The notes under the pieces are model-generated. The model worked only from the letters and a program-made list of their open reading frames with translations, was not told the DNA's origin and searched no databases. Positions 7,270 to 15,418 of a DNA stretch of 24,897 nt are shown piece after piece (the first letter of the stretch is position 1; the number at the start of each line of letters is the position of its first letter). Source of the DNA: Gemmatimonadota bacterium. Lineage in GTDB: Bacteria > Latescibacterota > UBA2968 > UBA8231. The stretch is taken from assembly GCA_018673255.1 (NCBI GenBank), contig JABHDC010000194.1, positions 1-24,897 on the forward strand, read 5' to 3'. The translations under genes were made by a program, and so were the position numbers.

Positions 7270-7628
7270 CAGTGCGTCTCCCCACTCTGCGTCGTGCCAC
7301 CCTCGGTGGCGCCGCCTTCGGAATGACCCGATAGGTCATCGGAATGACCTGCAAGGTCATCGTCTACCATGAAGCCGAAGCAGAACCACAACGAGAACAC
7401 GACCGCTACAACCCAAGGCAATGCGATACCCCAGAAGACCCAGGAGGGAACGCCCCAGATCGTCTGCAGAGGGATCGCCCCACCGCCGTATCCGAGCCAG
7501 TAGCAGACACTCACCGACCACACCATGGCCACGCACCACGCGAGGAAGATGATGATCGCCTCCCGCCTCGCGTGGAGGAATGTCAGGTCGAGATGGGAAT
7601 CGTCAGGGAGTTGGGATTCTTGACTCAA
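7269..7628 (-). CDS. YhdT-like small membrane protein paired with symporter
   Basis: A 119-residue protein with two strong membrane spans (about 26-48, IIIFLAWCVAMVWSVSVCYW; about 63-88, VFWGIALPWVVAVVFSLWF). The preceding HARREA motif and overall layout resemble the YhdT/DUF997 family, whose genes commonly sit directly upstream of SSS symporters such as panF. Its stop overlaps the symporter start by one base, so the two are translationally coupled. It is probably an accessory subunit, a role inferred from context. The start is TTG at 7628; an in-frame stop lies three codons upstream and no better in-frame start exists. The hydrophilic C-terminus holds a duplicated heptapeptide (DDLAGHS, DDLSGHS) encoded by two palindromic 21-bp units. 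It begins 35 bases after glnD and could be in the same transcript. Confidence 0.75.
   Translation of the reverse strand: MSQESQLPDDSHLDLTFLHARREAIIIFLAWCVAMVWSVSVCYWLGYGGGAIPLQTIWGVPSWVFWGIALPWVVAVVFSLWFCFGFMVDDDLAGHSDDLSGHSEGGATEGGTTQSGETH
7323..7360. repeat. Twin palindromes ATGACC-N5-GGTCAT, 21 bp apart
   Basis: ATGACC/GGTCAT perfect inverted repeats with five-base spacers occur at 7323-7339 (spacer CGATA) and 7344-7360 (spacer TGCAA). Their 21-bp offset is about two helical turns. They lie within the 3' end of the yhdT-like gene, 54-92 bases upstream of the symporter start. They could be a protein-level duplication, an operator, or both. Confidence 0.75.
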
Positions 7629-7663
7629 GGGGCATCATCCGATGAGGCGGCAGTGAAGTATGG

Positions 7664-10351
7664 TCAGTCGCTGAGTGCTTCGGTGAGACGCGCCCGAATG
7701 GCTTCGAGTGTGTCGTAGTTGAGAATCTTACGGCCCTGGCTGTCGACGAAGTAGAAGGCATCGGTGGCGCGATCGGCGACGGTGTTGATGATGGCCATGT
7801 GGATATCGAGGTCGAGATCCCCCAGACATCGTGTGATCGCATACAGAACGCCAGCCGCATTCTGCGCTTCCACGTCGACCACGGTGAATCGATCCGACAC
7901 CTGATTCTCAAAATCGACCATCGGCTGCCGCGTGGGCAGATCCTTCGTGCGACGAGACCAGTTGGCACTGTAGGCGTCGAACAATTCGCGAACTGCCAGC
8001 CCTTCGACCAGCACCTGCTGCAAACGCAGCTCGAGACGCTCCTTCTTCCATTCCGGCAATGCTGGACTGCCATCGATGTCGGTAATCTGGAATGTATCGA
8101 GGACGATGTCATCATCACGGGTCTGCACGTCGGCGCGCAGAATATCCACATCATTCACAGCCAATACGCCACAGACATTGGCCAGCAGGTGGTGCTGGTC
8201 GCTCGTGCACACGACCAGTTCCGTGTGGTCGTCATGTTCGACGAAATCCAGCGCCAGTGATCCATGCTCCTGCCGCTGGTCGACCAGAGCCAGATGGCGC
8301 TCGATTCTTACCAGATCGTAGGCCACCAGATAGCGGCCAGGCAGTTGCTGAACATGCTCCTGGAAGGCGACCACACGTGCCGGTGGCCAGCGATTCTCGA
8401 CGTGGCGCAGATGCTCAACCATGATCTCGCGCCGATGCCGTCGATCCGCCAGTGTCTTCATGCCGGATTCCAGTTGCTGCATCGTCTTGTGATACAATTC
8501 CCAGAGCAGCGCCCCCTGCCAGTCTGACCATGCATCAGCGGCCACAGCCGAGAGGTCGGCGTAGGACAACAGATAGAGCGCCCGCAGCCATTCGGGTTGT
8601 GCGAAGCGACCGGCGAAATCTGCAATCATCTTGTAGTCGTCGAGGTCGCGACGCTGCGAGATGAGCACCATCTCCTGATGCTGCTCGATGAGGAACAGAA
8701 CCTGACGACGATCCGCCTCGGGCAGGTCGAGACGTTCCATCAGCTCCTGTGCCATCTGGATGCCAGCCTGGATGTGCTCTTCCCGCCGGGACTTGCCCAC
8801 ATCATGCAGCATGGTCCCGAGGAAGAGAAGATCCTTGCGATTCAGTTCCTCATAGGCCTGCCGCAGCGGGCTGCCAGCATGCTGTCGGGGGATACTCTCC
8901 AGATTCTCCAGCGCCACAAGCGTGTGCTCGTCGGCGGTGTAGATGTGGTAGATATCGTATTGCACGAGACAGGTCAGATCGCCGAACTCCGGCAGGTAGG
9001 CACCCAGGACGCCGAGCTCATGCATCTCACGCAAGGTCTCCGCCGAGCGCTGCTTGCGCCGCAGGATTTTCAGAAAGATGTCTCGAGCGACAGGATCGCG
9101 GCGCAGACTGTCGTCGAACACCCCCAGACTGGAACGCACGACACGTCTGGCCTGTTCACTGAGAGGCAACCGACGGCTCTGGGCCAGAAAGAAAATGTGC
9201 AGGAACCGCCGCGGGTCTTCGCGGAAGTAGTCTTCACCGTCGGGCAGCTCAATCTCGTTGTCGATGGCGACCACACCCGGCTCCAGCAACAACCGCTTGC
9301 CGCGGCGCTTGGGCGCGATCACAAGATGATCGAAACCGAGACGGGCACAGTGGAAGATGTCGCGTGCGCAGAGGAAGTAGTCTCCCATGAAGCGCTCCAC
9401 CGCCAGTTCGCGACCCCGGTCAGCACCGGTGCGGTCCTTCGTTCCCACACGATGCCCGCCGGCGCCTTCGTCGAGAGAGACTGCCGGCAGAACCGCTCGG
9501 TCGGCATACCCCAGATGCCGTGCCGTCACAGGTTTGTTCTCGGGCTCGAGGGTATCGTGTTTGCGGCCCACCTCGAAGTGCAGATCATGCCGGATACGCC
9601 AGAGGAAGTCACGCCCCTTGGCGAGAAGACCGATGTCCTCCTCCGTCAGCACCTGAGACATGAGACCTTCGATCCCGGTGCTGCGGAAGTGCGCCTTCAG
9701 TCCCCACTCCAGCAGATGGATCTCGCGAAGTCCACCAGGACTCTCCTTGACATTCGGCTCCAACAACTGGACGGAGCCGGTGTGACGTCCCCGCTCCACA
9801 TGCAGCCGTCGCAACCTGGCCGGCAGTGTCTTGGGCAGCTGCTTGAGAAGACGTCGCTGAAAATCATCGAAGAGCTCTCTGTCACCCGCAAGGAATCGGG
9901 AATCGAGCATGGCCGTACAGGATTGCACGTCTTCCCGTGCCATCTTCACGGTCTCGGCCACGGTGCGACTCGCGTGGCCCAGATCATACCCGAGATCCCA
10001 CAACGAGTGGAGCACGCCGGTGATCAGATCCGGTGCCTTGTCACGGTCTCGTGGAAAGAGGAAGAGCAGATCGACGTCGGATCGCGGCGACATCTCCTGG
10101 CGACCGTAGCCACCCAGCGCGACCAGAGCATGACGGACCGATCCATCGGAGGCAGCATGGTGGGCATCCAGAACGATCGCGTCGACGACGTCTGTGATCG
10201 CTCGAGCCGTCACAATACCGGGCTCGCCACGCCGATGCGCGCTGCGCAGACGCTCTAACTGCTGATCCCAGAAACACTTGCGCGCCTCCATCGGCGTCGT
10301 TCCCGGCGTTGAACGCAAGGCATCGCGCAAGTCGATCCCGGACGGACTCAC
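7664..10351 (-). CDS. glnD: Bifunctional [protein-PII] uridylyltransferase / uridylyl-removing enzyme
   Basis: GlnD modifies and demodifies PII signalling proteins in response to glutamine, linking nitrogen status to glutamine synthetase control. The 895-residue protein has the full domain order. The nucleotidyltransferase has GGYGRQEMSPRSDVDLLFL at about 80-98 with metal-binding Asp92 and Asp94. The GlnD-specific helical region includes PNVKESPGGLREIH. The HD hydrolase domain has LGTMLHDVGKSRREEH near 514. Two C-terminal ACT domains lie at about 709-780 and 819-890. Length is normal for the family (850-930). The GTG start overlaps the lon stop (GTGA), so lon and glnD are co-translated, an unusual pairing. 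No PII (glnB/glnK) or ammonium transporter gene lies in the window. Residues about 300-330 (DEGAGGHRVGTKDRTGAD) look like a variable loop. Identification is firm. Confidence 0.95.
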   Translation of the reverse strand: MSPSGIDLRDALRSTPGTTPMEARKCFWDQQLERLRSAHRRGEPGIVTARAITDVVDAIVLDAHHAASDGSVRHALVALGGYGRQEMSPRSDVDLLFLFPRDRDKAPDLITGVLHSLWDLGYDLGHASRTVAETVKMAREDVQSCTAMLDSRFLAGDRELFDDFQRRLLKQLPKTLPARLRRLHVERGRHTGSVQLLEPNVKESPGGLREIHLLEWGLKAHFRSTGIEGLMSQVLTEEDIGLLAKGRDFLWRIRHDLHFEVGRKHDTLEPENKPVTARHLGYADRAVLPAVSLDEGAGGHRVGTKDRTGADRGRELAVERFMGDYFLCARDIFHCARLGFDHLVIAPKRRGKRLLLEPGVVAIDNEIELPDGEDYFREDPRRFLHIFFLAQSRRLPLSEQARRVVRSSLGVFDDSLRRDPVARDIFLKILRRKQRSAETLREMHELGVLGAYLPEFGDLTCLVQYDIYHIYTADEHTLVALENLESIPRQHAGSPLRQAYEELNRKDLLFLGTMLHDVGKSRREEHIQAGIQMAQELMERLDLPEADRRQVLFLIEQHQEMVLISQRRDLDDYKMIADFAGRFAQPEWLRALYLLSYADLSAVAADAWSDWQGALLWELYHKTMQQLESGMKTLADRRHRREIMVEHLRHVENRWPPARVVAFQEHVQQLPGRYLVAYDLVRIERHLALVDQRQEHGSLALDFVEHDDHTELVVCTSDQHHLLANVCGVLAVNDVDILRADVQTRDDDIVLDTFQITDIDGSPALPEWKKERLELRLQQVLVEGLAVRELFDAYSANWSRRTKDLPTRQPMVDFENQVSDRFTVVDVEAQNAAGVLYAITRCLGDLDLDIHMAIINTVADRATDAFYFVDSQGRKILNYDTLEAIRARLTEALSD

Positions 10352-13020
10352 GACGACGTGCGGCGCTTCGTGGGGGTCTTTCGCTTGGCTGACGTCTTGC
10401 TTCCTGCGCGGCCCTTGCTGGCGGCAACTTTTCTTGCGGGGGCCTTCTTGGTGGCTTTCTTCGCCTTTGGCCGCGCCGTTGAAGCAGCTGTCTTCTTCGC
10501 TGATGCCTTCTTCGTGGCTGCCTTCTTCGTGGCTGCCTTCTTTGTGACTGCCTTCTTCTTCACCGGCGCCTTCTTCGGCGAGACCTTTTTCGGCCTGGCT
10601 TTCCTGGCGGGAGACTTGCCCGACGCACGCCGTTTGGCGCCCGCCTTCTTCTTCGGCGCCTTACGCTCAGCCGGCGGGGCGAAGGCGATGGCCATGGCTT
10701 CGTCAAAAGTGGCCACCAACTCGAAGTGCAGGGCTCCGCGGATGTCTTCCGGGACGTCTTCCAGATCCTTCTCATTCCGCTTGGGCAGCACGACCGTGTG
10801 GATACCAGCTCGTTGGGCAGCCAGCACCTTGTCGCGGATCCCGCCCACGGGCAGCACGCGGCCACGCAGGGTGATCTCTCCTGTCATGGCCACATCAGAC
10901 CGCACCGGACGTGATGTCAGCAGGGAGAGCATGGTGACCCCCAGGGCCACACCCGCCGACGGGCCTTCCTTTGGCGTGGCACCAGCCGGCACGTGCAGGT
11001 GGATATCTGATTCATCCAGAGCATCGGTATCGATGCCAAGCTCGACGGCGTGGGCCTGGAGATAACTCAAGGCCGTCTGGGCCGATTCCTTCATGACCTC
11101 ACCGAGTTGACCGGTGAGGATCAGGCTCTTCTTGCCCTTCATCTGCGTCGCTTCGATGAAGAGGATTTCGCCGCCAGCGGCAGTCGCGGCCAGACCCGTA
11201 GCGACACCAATCTCCCCTTGCCGTTCAGCGACTTCGGGGAAGAAGTGGGCTCCACCCAGATACTCTTCCAATTGTTTGGGACGAATCCGGATCGGGTGGC
11301 GTCGTCCCTCGACAAAACGCCGCGCCGATTTACGACACAGCGTGCCCAGTTCACGCTCGAGATTCCGCAGACCCGCTTCGCGAGTAAATTCGCCGATCAT
11401 GCGCAGAACCGTGTCATCGTCCAGACGCAGTTTTTTCTTGGTCAGCCCGTGTTCCTTGAGCTGCCGCGGCCACAGATGGCGCCGGGCGATCTCCAGCTTC
11501 TCCTCCTGCGTATAACCAGCGATGGGGATCTCTTCCATCCGGTCTCGCAGCGCGGGCGGCACGGTGTTGAGGATGTTGGCCGTCGTGATGAACATGACCT
11601 TCGACAGATCGAAGGGGATATCGAGATAGTGATCTTCGAAAGAGAAATTCTGTTCCGGATCCAGAACCTCGAGCAGCGCCGCTGCCGGATCACCGCGAAA
11701 ATCGGCGCCGACCTTGTCGATCTCATCGAGCATGAAGATGGGATTGTTGGTGCCCACCTTCTTCAGGCCCTGGATGAGACGCCCCGGAAGAGCGCCGACG
11801 TAGGTGCGACGATGGCCGCGGATCTCCGCCTCGTCACGCACGCCGCCGAGAGAGATTCGCGTGAAGGAACGCCCCATGGCCCTGGCGATGGAACGCCCCA
11901 GAGACGTCTTGCCCACACCGGGTGGCCCCACGAAACAGAGGATCGGCCCCTTGGCCTCGGGCCGCAGGCGGCGCACGGCCAGATACTCAAGAATCCGTTC
12001 CTTCACCTGATCCAGACCGTAGTGATCCTCATTCAGGATCTTCTGGGAGGCCTTGAGATCGAGATGATCTTCCGTCGATTTCGACCAGGGCAATGCCAGC
12101 AGCCAATCGAGGTAAGTACGGGCAACACCGTATTCCGGCGATGCCGGCATCATCTGCTCCAGGCGACTGAGCTCGCGTTGCGCAGCCTCCTCGGCCTCCG
12201 CGGACAGACCCGCTTCCTCCACACGCGATCTGAGATCCTCGACCTCGCCGGAGAATGGATCTGAATCGGCCAGTTCCTTCTGAATCTGCCGCATCTGCTC
12301 ACGCAGATAATGCTCACGTTGGGTCTTGCCGATCTTCTCCTGCACCTGGCTCTGGATGCTGGCGCCGACCTCGAGGATCTCCTGCTCTCGTGCCAGCAGA
12401 CTCGCCAGCTGCTCCAGGCGCTTGCTGATGTGCGGCTCCTCCAGGACGGCCTGCTTCTCTTCAACAGACAGGTCCAGATAGAAGGCAACCAGGTCTGCGA
12501 GACGTCCCGGGTGATCGATATTAATGGCGACGACCTTGAGCTCTTCAGGCAGACTCGGTGACAGATCGATGACCGCCTGGAACTGGGCATTCACCGTCCG
12601 CATGAGAGCCTGTGCCTCGGTTGAACTCTCGTCTCCCTCGTCGTCGATGGGCAGAACCGTTGCCTGCAGGAAGGGCACGGTCTGGGTCACCTGTTGCAGG
12701 CGGCCGCGTTCAAGGCCCTGCACGATCAATCGCACACTACCATCGGGCAGGCGCCACATTCGATGGATCTTGGCGATCGTGCCCACGGGATAGATGTCGT
12801 CGATCGCCGGCTCCTCCACCTCGGCACGGCGCTGAGTGAAGATGCCGATGGTCTGCGGTCCATCCGGCGCAGCTTCCAGTGCCTTCAGAGACCGCTCACG
12901 ACCAGCGGTGAGCTGGTGCGGCATGTGTGGGTAGACGACAGTGTTGCGCAACGGCAGAATACCGAGCAACTGCTCAGCAGCCAGGTCGGGCAACGATGGT
13001 TGATTGGCAGGGTCGCTCAC
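10348..13020 (-). CDS. lon: ATP-dependent protease Lon with histone H1-like C-terminal tail
   Basis: Lon degrades misfolded and regulatory proteins in the cytoplasm. The N-terminal substrate-recognition domain (LLGILPLRNTVVYPHMPHQL) is followed by the coiled region, an AAA+ module with Walker A GPPGVGKTS near 364 and Walker B IFMLDEIDKVG near 423, and the peptidase with catalytic Ser in KEGPSAGVAL (about 686) and Lys in GGIRDKVLAA (about 729). The 43-residue Ser-Lys spacing fits the family. Ordinary Lon ends near 780-820. Here a tail of about 110 residues (about 781-890) made of Lys, Ala, Pro, Thr and Arg follows, with KKAATKKA-type repeats like eukaryotic H1 or bacterial AlgP/HctB tails. The start is GTG 13020. 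A candidate promoter and two dyads lie immediately upstream, and glnD overlaps downstream. The tail may bind DNA or polyphosphate; that is inference. Confidence 0.96.
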   Translation of the reverse strand: MSDPANQPSLPDLAAEQLLGILPLRNTVVYPHMPHQLTAGRERSLKALEAAPDGPQTIGIFTQRRAEVEEPAIDDIYPVGTIAKIHRMWRLPDGSVRLIVQGLERGRLQQVTQTVPFLQATVLPIDDEGDESSTEAQALMRTVNAQFQAVIDLSPSLPEELKVVAINIDHPGRLADLVAFYLDLSVEEKQAVLEEPHISKRLEQLASLLAREQEILEVGASIQSQVQEKIGKTQREHYLREQMRQIQKELADSDPFSGEVEDLRSRVEEAGLSAEAEEAAQRELSRLEQMMPASPEYGVARTYLDWLLALPWSKSTEDHLDLKASQKILNEDHYGLDQVKERILEYLAVRRLRPEAKGPILCFVGPPGVGKTSLGRSIARAMGRSFTRISLGGVRDEAEIRGHRRTYVGALPGRLIQGLKKVGTNNPIFMLDEIDKVGADFRGDPAAALLEVLDPEQNFSFEDHYLDIPFDLSKVMFITTANILNTVPPALRDRMEEIPIAGYTQEEKLEIARRHLWPRQLKEHGLTKKKLRLDDDTVLRMIGEFTREAGLRNLERELGTLCRKSARRFVEGRRHPIRIRPKQLEEYLGGAHFFPEVAERQGEIGVATGLAATAAGGEILFIEATQMKGKKSLILTGQLGEVMKESAQTALSYLQAHAVELGIDTDALDESDIHLHVPAGATPKEGPSAGVALGVTMLSLLTSRPVRSDVAMTGEITLRGRVLPVGGIRDKVLAAQRAGIHTVVLPKRNEKDLEDVPEDIRGALHFELVATFDEAMAIAFAPPAERKAPKKKAGAKRRASGKSPARKARPKKVSPKKAPVKKKAVTKKAATKKAATKKASAKKTAASTARPKAKKATKKAPARKVAASKGRAGSKTSAKRKTPTKRRTSS

Positions 13021-13046
13021 GGCATCTCAGGCGGGAATTGGGCGGG

Positions 13047-13068
13047 AGTAGTCAGATTCCAGACTACT
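13047..13068. promoter_or_regulatory. Inverted repeat over the lon -10 region
   Basis: AGTAGTC (13047-13053) and GACTACT (13062-13068) form a perfect seven-base inverted repeat with an eight-base spacer. It covers the proposed lon -10 element and start region, so it is an operator candidate. Confidence 0.55.
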
Positions 13069-13089
13069 GGCGGTCTTGACAATAGTCAA
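13061..13089 (-). promoter_or_regulatory. Candidate sigma-70-type promoter of lon-glnD
   Basis: On the minus strand TTGACT (13089-13084) and TAGTCT (13066-13061) are separated by 17 bases. The -35 matches five of six consensus bases; the -10 is weaker (three of six). It would give a 5' leader of roughly 35 bases before GTG 13020. Confidence 0.4.
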
Positions 13090-13092
13090 GAC
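13073..13092. promoter_or_regulatory. Perfect inverted repeat in the lon-hflX spacer
   Basis: GTCTTGAC (13073-13080) and GTCAAGAC (13085-13092) form a perfect eight-base inverted repeat around AATA. It overlaps the candidate lon -35 and carries a TTGACA on the hflX strand. It is a likely binding site for a dimeric regulator. It does not match CIRCE. Confidence 0.6.
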
Positions 13093-13145
13093 AGCGGTCG
13101 ATCCTCAACCATCGTGCTCATCATCCGCCACCACGAGAGTCTCTG

Positions 13146-14471
13146 ATGACCCATAGCACTGAAACACCCATCGAAAGCGCCCTGCTCGTCGGCCTGTCGA
13201 TCCCTGGGATCCCCACGTGGGAGGCAGAAGACTCTCTGGATGAGCTGGCGCGCCTCACGGATACTGCGACGATCACCGTCGTCGAACGCGTATTGCAGGT
13301 ACGAAAGCGGATTGATCCAGCCTTCTACATCGGCAAGGGCAAGGCACACGAGCTGAAAGAACTTGCCAAGCAGATGAGCGTGGACATGATCATCTTCGAC
13401 AATGATCTGTCACCGGCCCAGATGCGCAATCTCGAGGAATTGTGCGAGACACGGGTCCTCGACCGCAGCGCCATCATTCTCGACATCTTCTCCCAACATG
13501 CCCGCACCCGCACGGCGCAGGTTCAGGTCGAACTCGCCCAACTGAACTACCTGTTTCCCCGCCTGACCCATCAGTGGACGCATCTGTCCAGACAACAAGG
13601 TGGAGGTGCGATCCGCGGCATGGGTGCAGCGGGTGTGCGTGGCCCGGGTGAAACCCAGTTGGAGATCGACCGGCGGCTCATCCGCAGCCGCATCGGCGCC
13701 CTGCAGCGAGAGCTGGACAAGATCAGTGGCCAGATGGCGACCAGTCGCAAGAGCCGCGGCGACACATTCCGCGTCGCTCTGGTGGGCTACACCAATGCCG
13801 GCAAGTCGACGCTGATGCGGGCCCTGTCCGGCGCTGACGTCCTCGTCCAGGACCAGCTCTTCGCCACACTCGACTCCACAACCCGTTCCATAGAGATCGA
13901 CAACGCGCACAAGGTGCTGCTCACGGATACGGTGGGATTCATCAAACGTCTGCCGCACCACCTGTTCGCCTCCTTCCATGCCACCCTCGAGGAGACGCTG
14001 GAGGCGGATATACTCCTGCACGTCGTCGACCTGAGCCATCCCAACTACGACTCTCAGATGAAGACCGTGCAGTCCGTGCTCACCGATCTTGGCGTCGAGA
14101 GCAAGCGCACACTGCTCGTGTTCAACAAGATCGATCAGGTCGGCGAGGGAGATGAGATGGAAATGCATATGCGCAGCGCAGCCGAACAACCGGACCGCGT
14201 TGCCGTGTCTGCGCTGGGCAACATCGGCCTCGATGTACTGCGGCAGAAGATCCTCTACTACTGCCAGGAGCATGAAGTCACACTTCAATTGCGGATTCCA
14301 CAGGCAGAGGGACGCCTGCTGTCGCAATTGCACGAGCAGGGCCAGATCCTGGAGCAGGAATACGCCCCCGAAGATGTCCTCCTCCGCGTGCGAGTGGATC
14401 GCTCATGCGTCGACAAGCTGCAACTGGAGCGCTTCATCGTCGAACCGGACCGGCGCTCGACCTCCAACTGA
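13146..14471 (+). CDS. hflX: GTPase HflX, ribosome-associated
   Basis: HflX is a ribosome-binding GTPase that helps split or rescue stalled ribosomes under stress. The 441-residue protein has the N-terminal HflX domain (RIDPAFYIGKGKAHELKEL, DMIIFDNDLSPAQMRNLEE) and the family-specific LTHQWTHLSRQQGGGAIRG and GVRGPGETQLEIDRR. The G domain follows: P-loop VGYTNAGKST near 214, the switch I region FATLDSTTR, DTVGFIKRLPHHLFASF near 260 and NKID near 326. Length is close to E. coli HflX (426). The start is ATG 13146, and the next in-frame residues match the family. It diverges from lon across a 125-bp spacer with two dyads, so the two stress-related genes may share control. Identification is firm. 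Confidence 0.95.
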   Translation: MTHSTETPIESALLVGLSIPGIPTWEAEDSLDELARLTDTATITVVERVLQVRKRIDPAFYIGKGKAHELKELAKQMSVDMIIFDNDLSPAQMRNLEELCETRVLDRSAIILDIFSQHARTRTAQVQVELAQLNYLFPRLTHQWTHLSRQQGGGAIRGMGAAGVRGPGETQLEIDRRLIRSRIGALQRELDKISGQMATSRKSRGDTFRVALVGYTNAGKSTLMRALSGADVLVQDQLFATLDSTTRSIEIDNAHKVLLTDTVGFIKRLPHHLFASFHATLEETLEADILLHVVDLSHPNYDSQMKTVQSVLTDLGVESKRTLLVFNKIDQVGEGDEMEMHMRSAAEQPDRVAVSALGNIGLDVLRQKILYYCQEHEVTLQLRIPQAEGRLLSQLHEQGQILEQEYAPEDVLLRVRVDRSCVDKLQLERFIVEPDRRSTSN

Positions 14472-14606
14472 GGCTGTGGTAGCAGCAGCACCGGATCTGA
14501 GAGCCAGACCTTACACCAGGGCTCATCTGTCGGGATCTCGGAGACCAAGGGAACGTCTCGACCACGACGTCTCACAGCCCGGTGTCGCTGGCCCTCCCCC
14601 CGAACT

Positions 14607-15200
14607 CTACTTATCCAGCTTGCCCTCGTCGACGGCCCGCTCGATCAGCTGCTGCGCGAAGTCCCACAACTTCGGCGCCCCTTCGGTGATGTGTTGATTC
14701 CGCTCGACCACCTGGTGCTTGCGCACACCGTGTTTGAGCCAGGCTGTGCCCCCACCATGATAGTTGAGCATCATCGGCTGCAGGCGATCCAGTGATGCCG
14801 CATACCGGGCGTCTGCCGTCTCCCGTGCTTCGAATTCCTCCCACAGCGCCTTGAGTGACTCGGCCTGATCCTCGGGCAGACGTCCGAACAGCTCCTGTGC
14901 CGCCAGACGCTCCCGCTCAACCTTGCCTTCATTGCCAACCGTGTCGTAGGCAAAGGTGTCTCCGGCGAGGATCTCGACAATGTCGTGGATGATGTGCATC
15001 GTCAACACGCGCTGCAGATTGATCTCCCCTTCGGCGTGTTCAGCCAGGACGATCGCCATCAGCGCCAGATGCCACGAGTGTTCCGCATCGTTCTCCGGGC
15101 GCCCATCCTTTGGCAGCGTCGTCTGTCGGGTCACATGCTTGAGATCTTCGGCGGCCATGATGAAGTCGAGTTGCTGCTGCAGGCGTTCGTCGGCGCTCAC
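14607..15200 (-). CDS. HD-domain phosphohydrolase (YfbR/HDDC2-like)
   Basis: A 197-residue metal-dependent phosphohydrolase. The HD residues have the spacing of the YfbR 5'-deoxynucleotidase family: Arg34 in KDGRPENDAEHS, His41, His72-Asp73 in HIIHDIVEILAGD, Glu76, Asp81, and a distal Asp138 in SLDRLQP. A nucleoside 5'-monophosphate substrate is therefore likely, though not certain. The GTG start at 15200 has a good AGGAG Shine-Dalgarno seven bases upstream. It converges on hflX (135-bp gap without an obvious terminator hairpin) and diverges from the sulfatase gene. It looks monocistronic. HD proteins of this size act in the cytoplasm, often in nucleotide-pool cleaning. Confidence 0.88.
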   Translation of the reverse strand: MSADERLQQQLDFIMAAEDLKHVTRQTTLPKDGRPENDAEHSWHLALMAIVLAEHAEGEINLQRVLTMHIIHDIVEILAGDTFAYDTVGNEGKVERERLAAQELFGRLPEDQAESLKALWEEFEARETADARYAASLDRLQPMMLNYHGGGTAWLKHGVRKHQVVERNQHITEGAPKLWDFAQQLIERAVDEGKLDK

Positions 15201-15322
15201 GGATTGCTCCTGTATTGAGTGGACTGAATAGGAACCGGCCCGGCCTACACATTGTCAACAAACAGCCGGGCGCTGCGACCGATGGACCGATCCTCAGGCG
15301 GTTCCACAGGCGGTTCGGGATC

Positions 15323-15351
15323 TTCTCCACACGCAAGACCGGCCCTATACT
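15323..15351 (+). promoter_or_regulatory. Candidate promoter of the sulfatase gene
   Basis: TATACT (15346-15351) is a good -10 element. TTCTCC lies 17 bases upstream and is a weak -35. It sits about 64 bases before the sulfatase ATG in the 214-bp divergent spacer. Confidence 0.3.
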
Positions 15352-15382
15352 GTGGCAGCACGGTCGCGAAGGGTGGGATCAC

Positions 15383-15418
15383 ATGAGTGTTGCCAATCTG
15401 GGAGCTGAAGCGCCATGA
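15383..15418 (+). CDS. Possible 11-residue leader peptide before sulfatase
   Basis: ATG 15383 opens a short frame encoding MSVANLGAEAP. Its TGA overlaps the sulfatase ATG (ATGA, 15415-15418). A purine-rich GGGTGGGA precedes it. The overlap would allow translational coupling, but a frame this short can be chance. Its frame differs from that of the sulfatase. Confidence 0.3.
   Translation: MSVANLGAEAP

Noticed and set aside
8597..10258. 553-codon open frame on the plus strand
   Set aside because: It lies entirely antisense to glnD, whose full domain set is clear. Its translation is rich in His, Gln, Arg and Asp without domain logic, a typical shadow of a GC-rich gene.
10480..10560. Tandem repeats resembling a CRISPR or satellite
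   Set aside because: The 15-bp repeats encode the Lys/Ala tail of Lon and have no spacers, so they are a coding low-complexity tract.
11050..12264. 404-codon open frame on the plus strand
   Set aside because: Antisense to the AAA+ core of lon; no recognisable protein features.
14472..14606. Possible terminator between hflX and the HD gene
   Set aside because: I found no stem of useful length followed by a T-tract on either strand.
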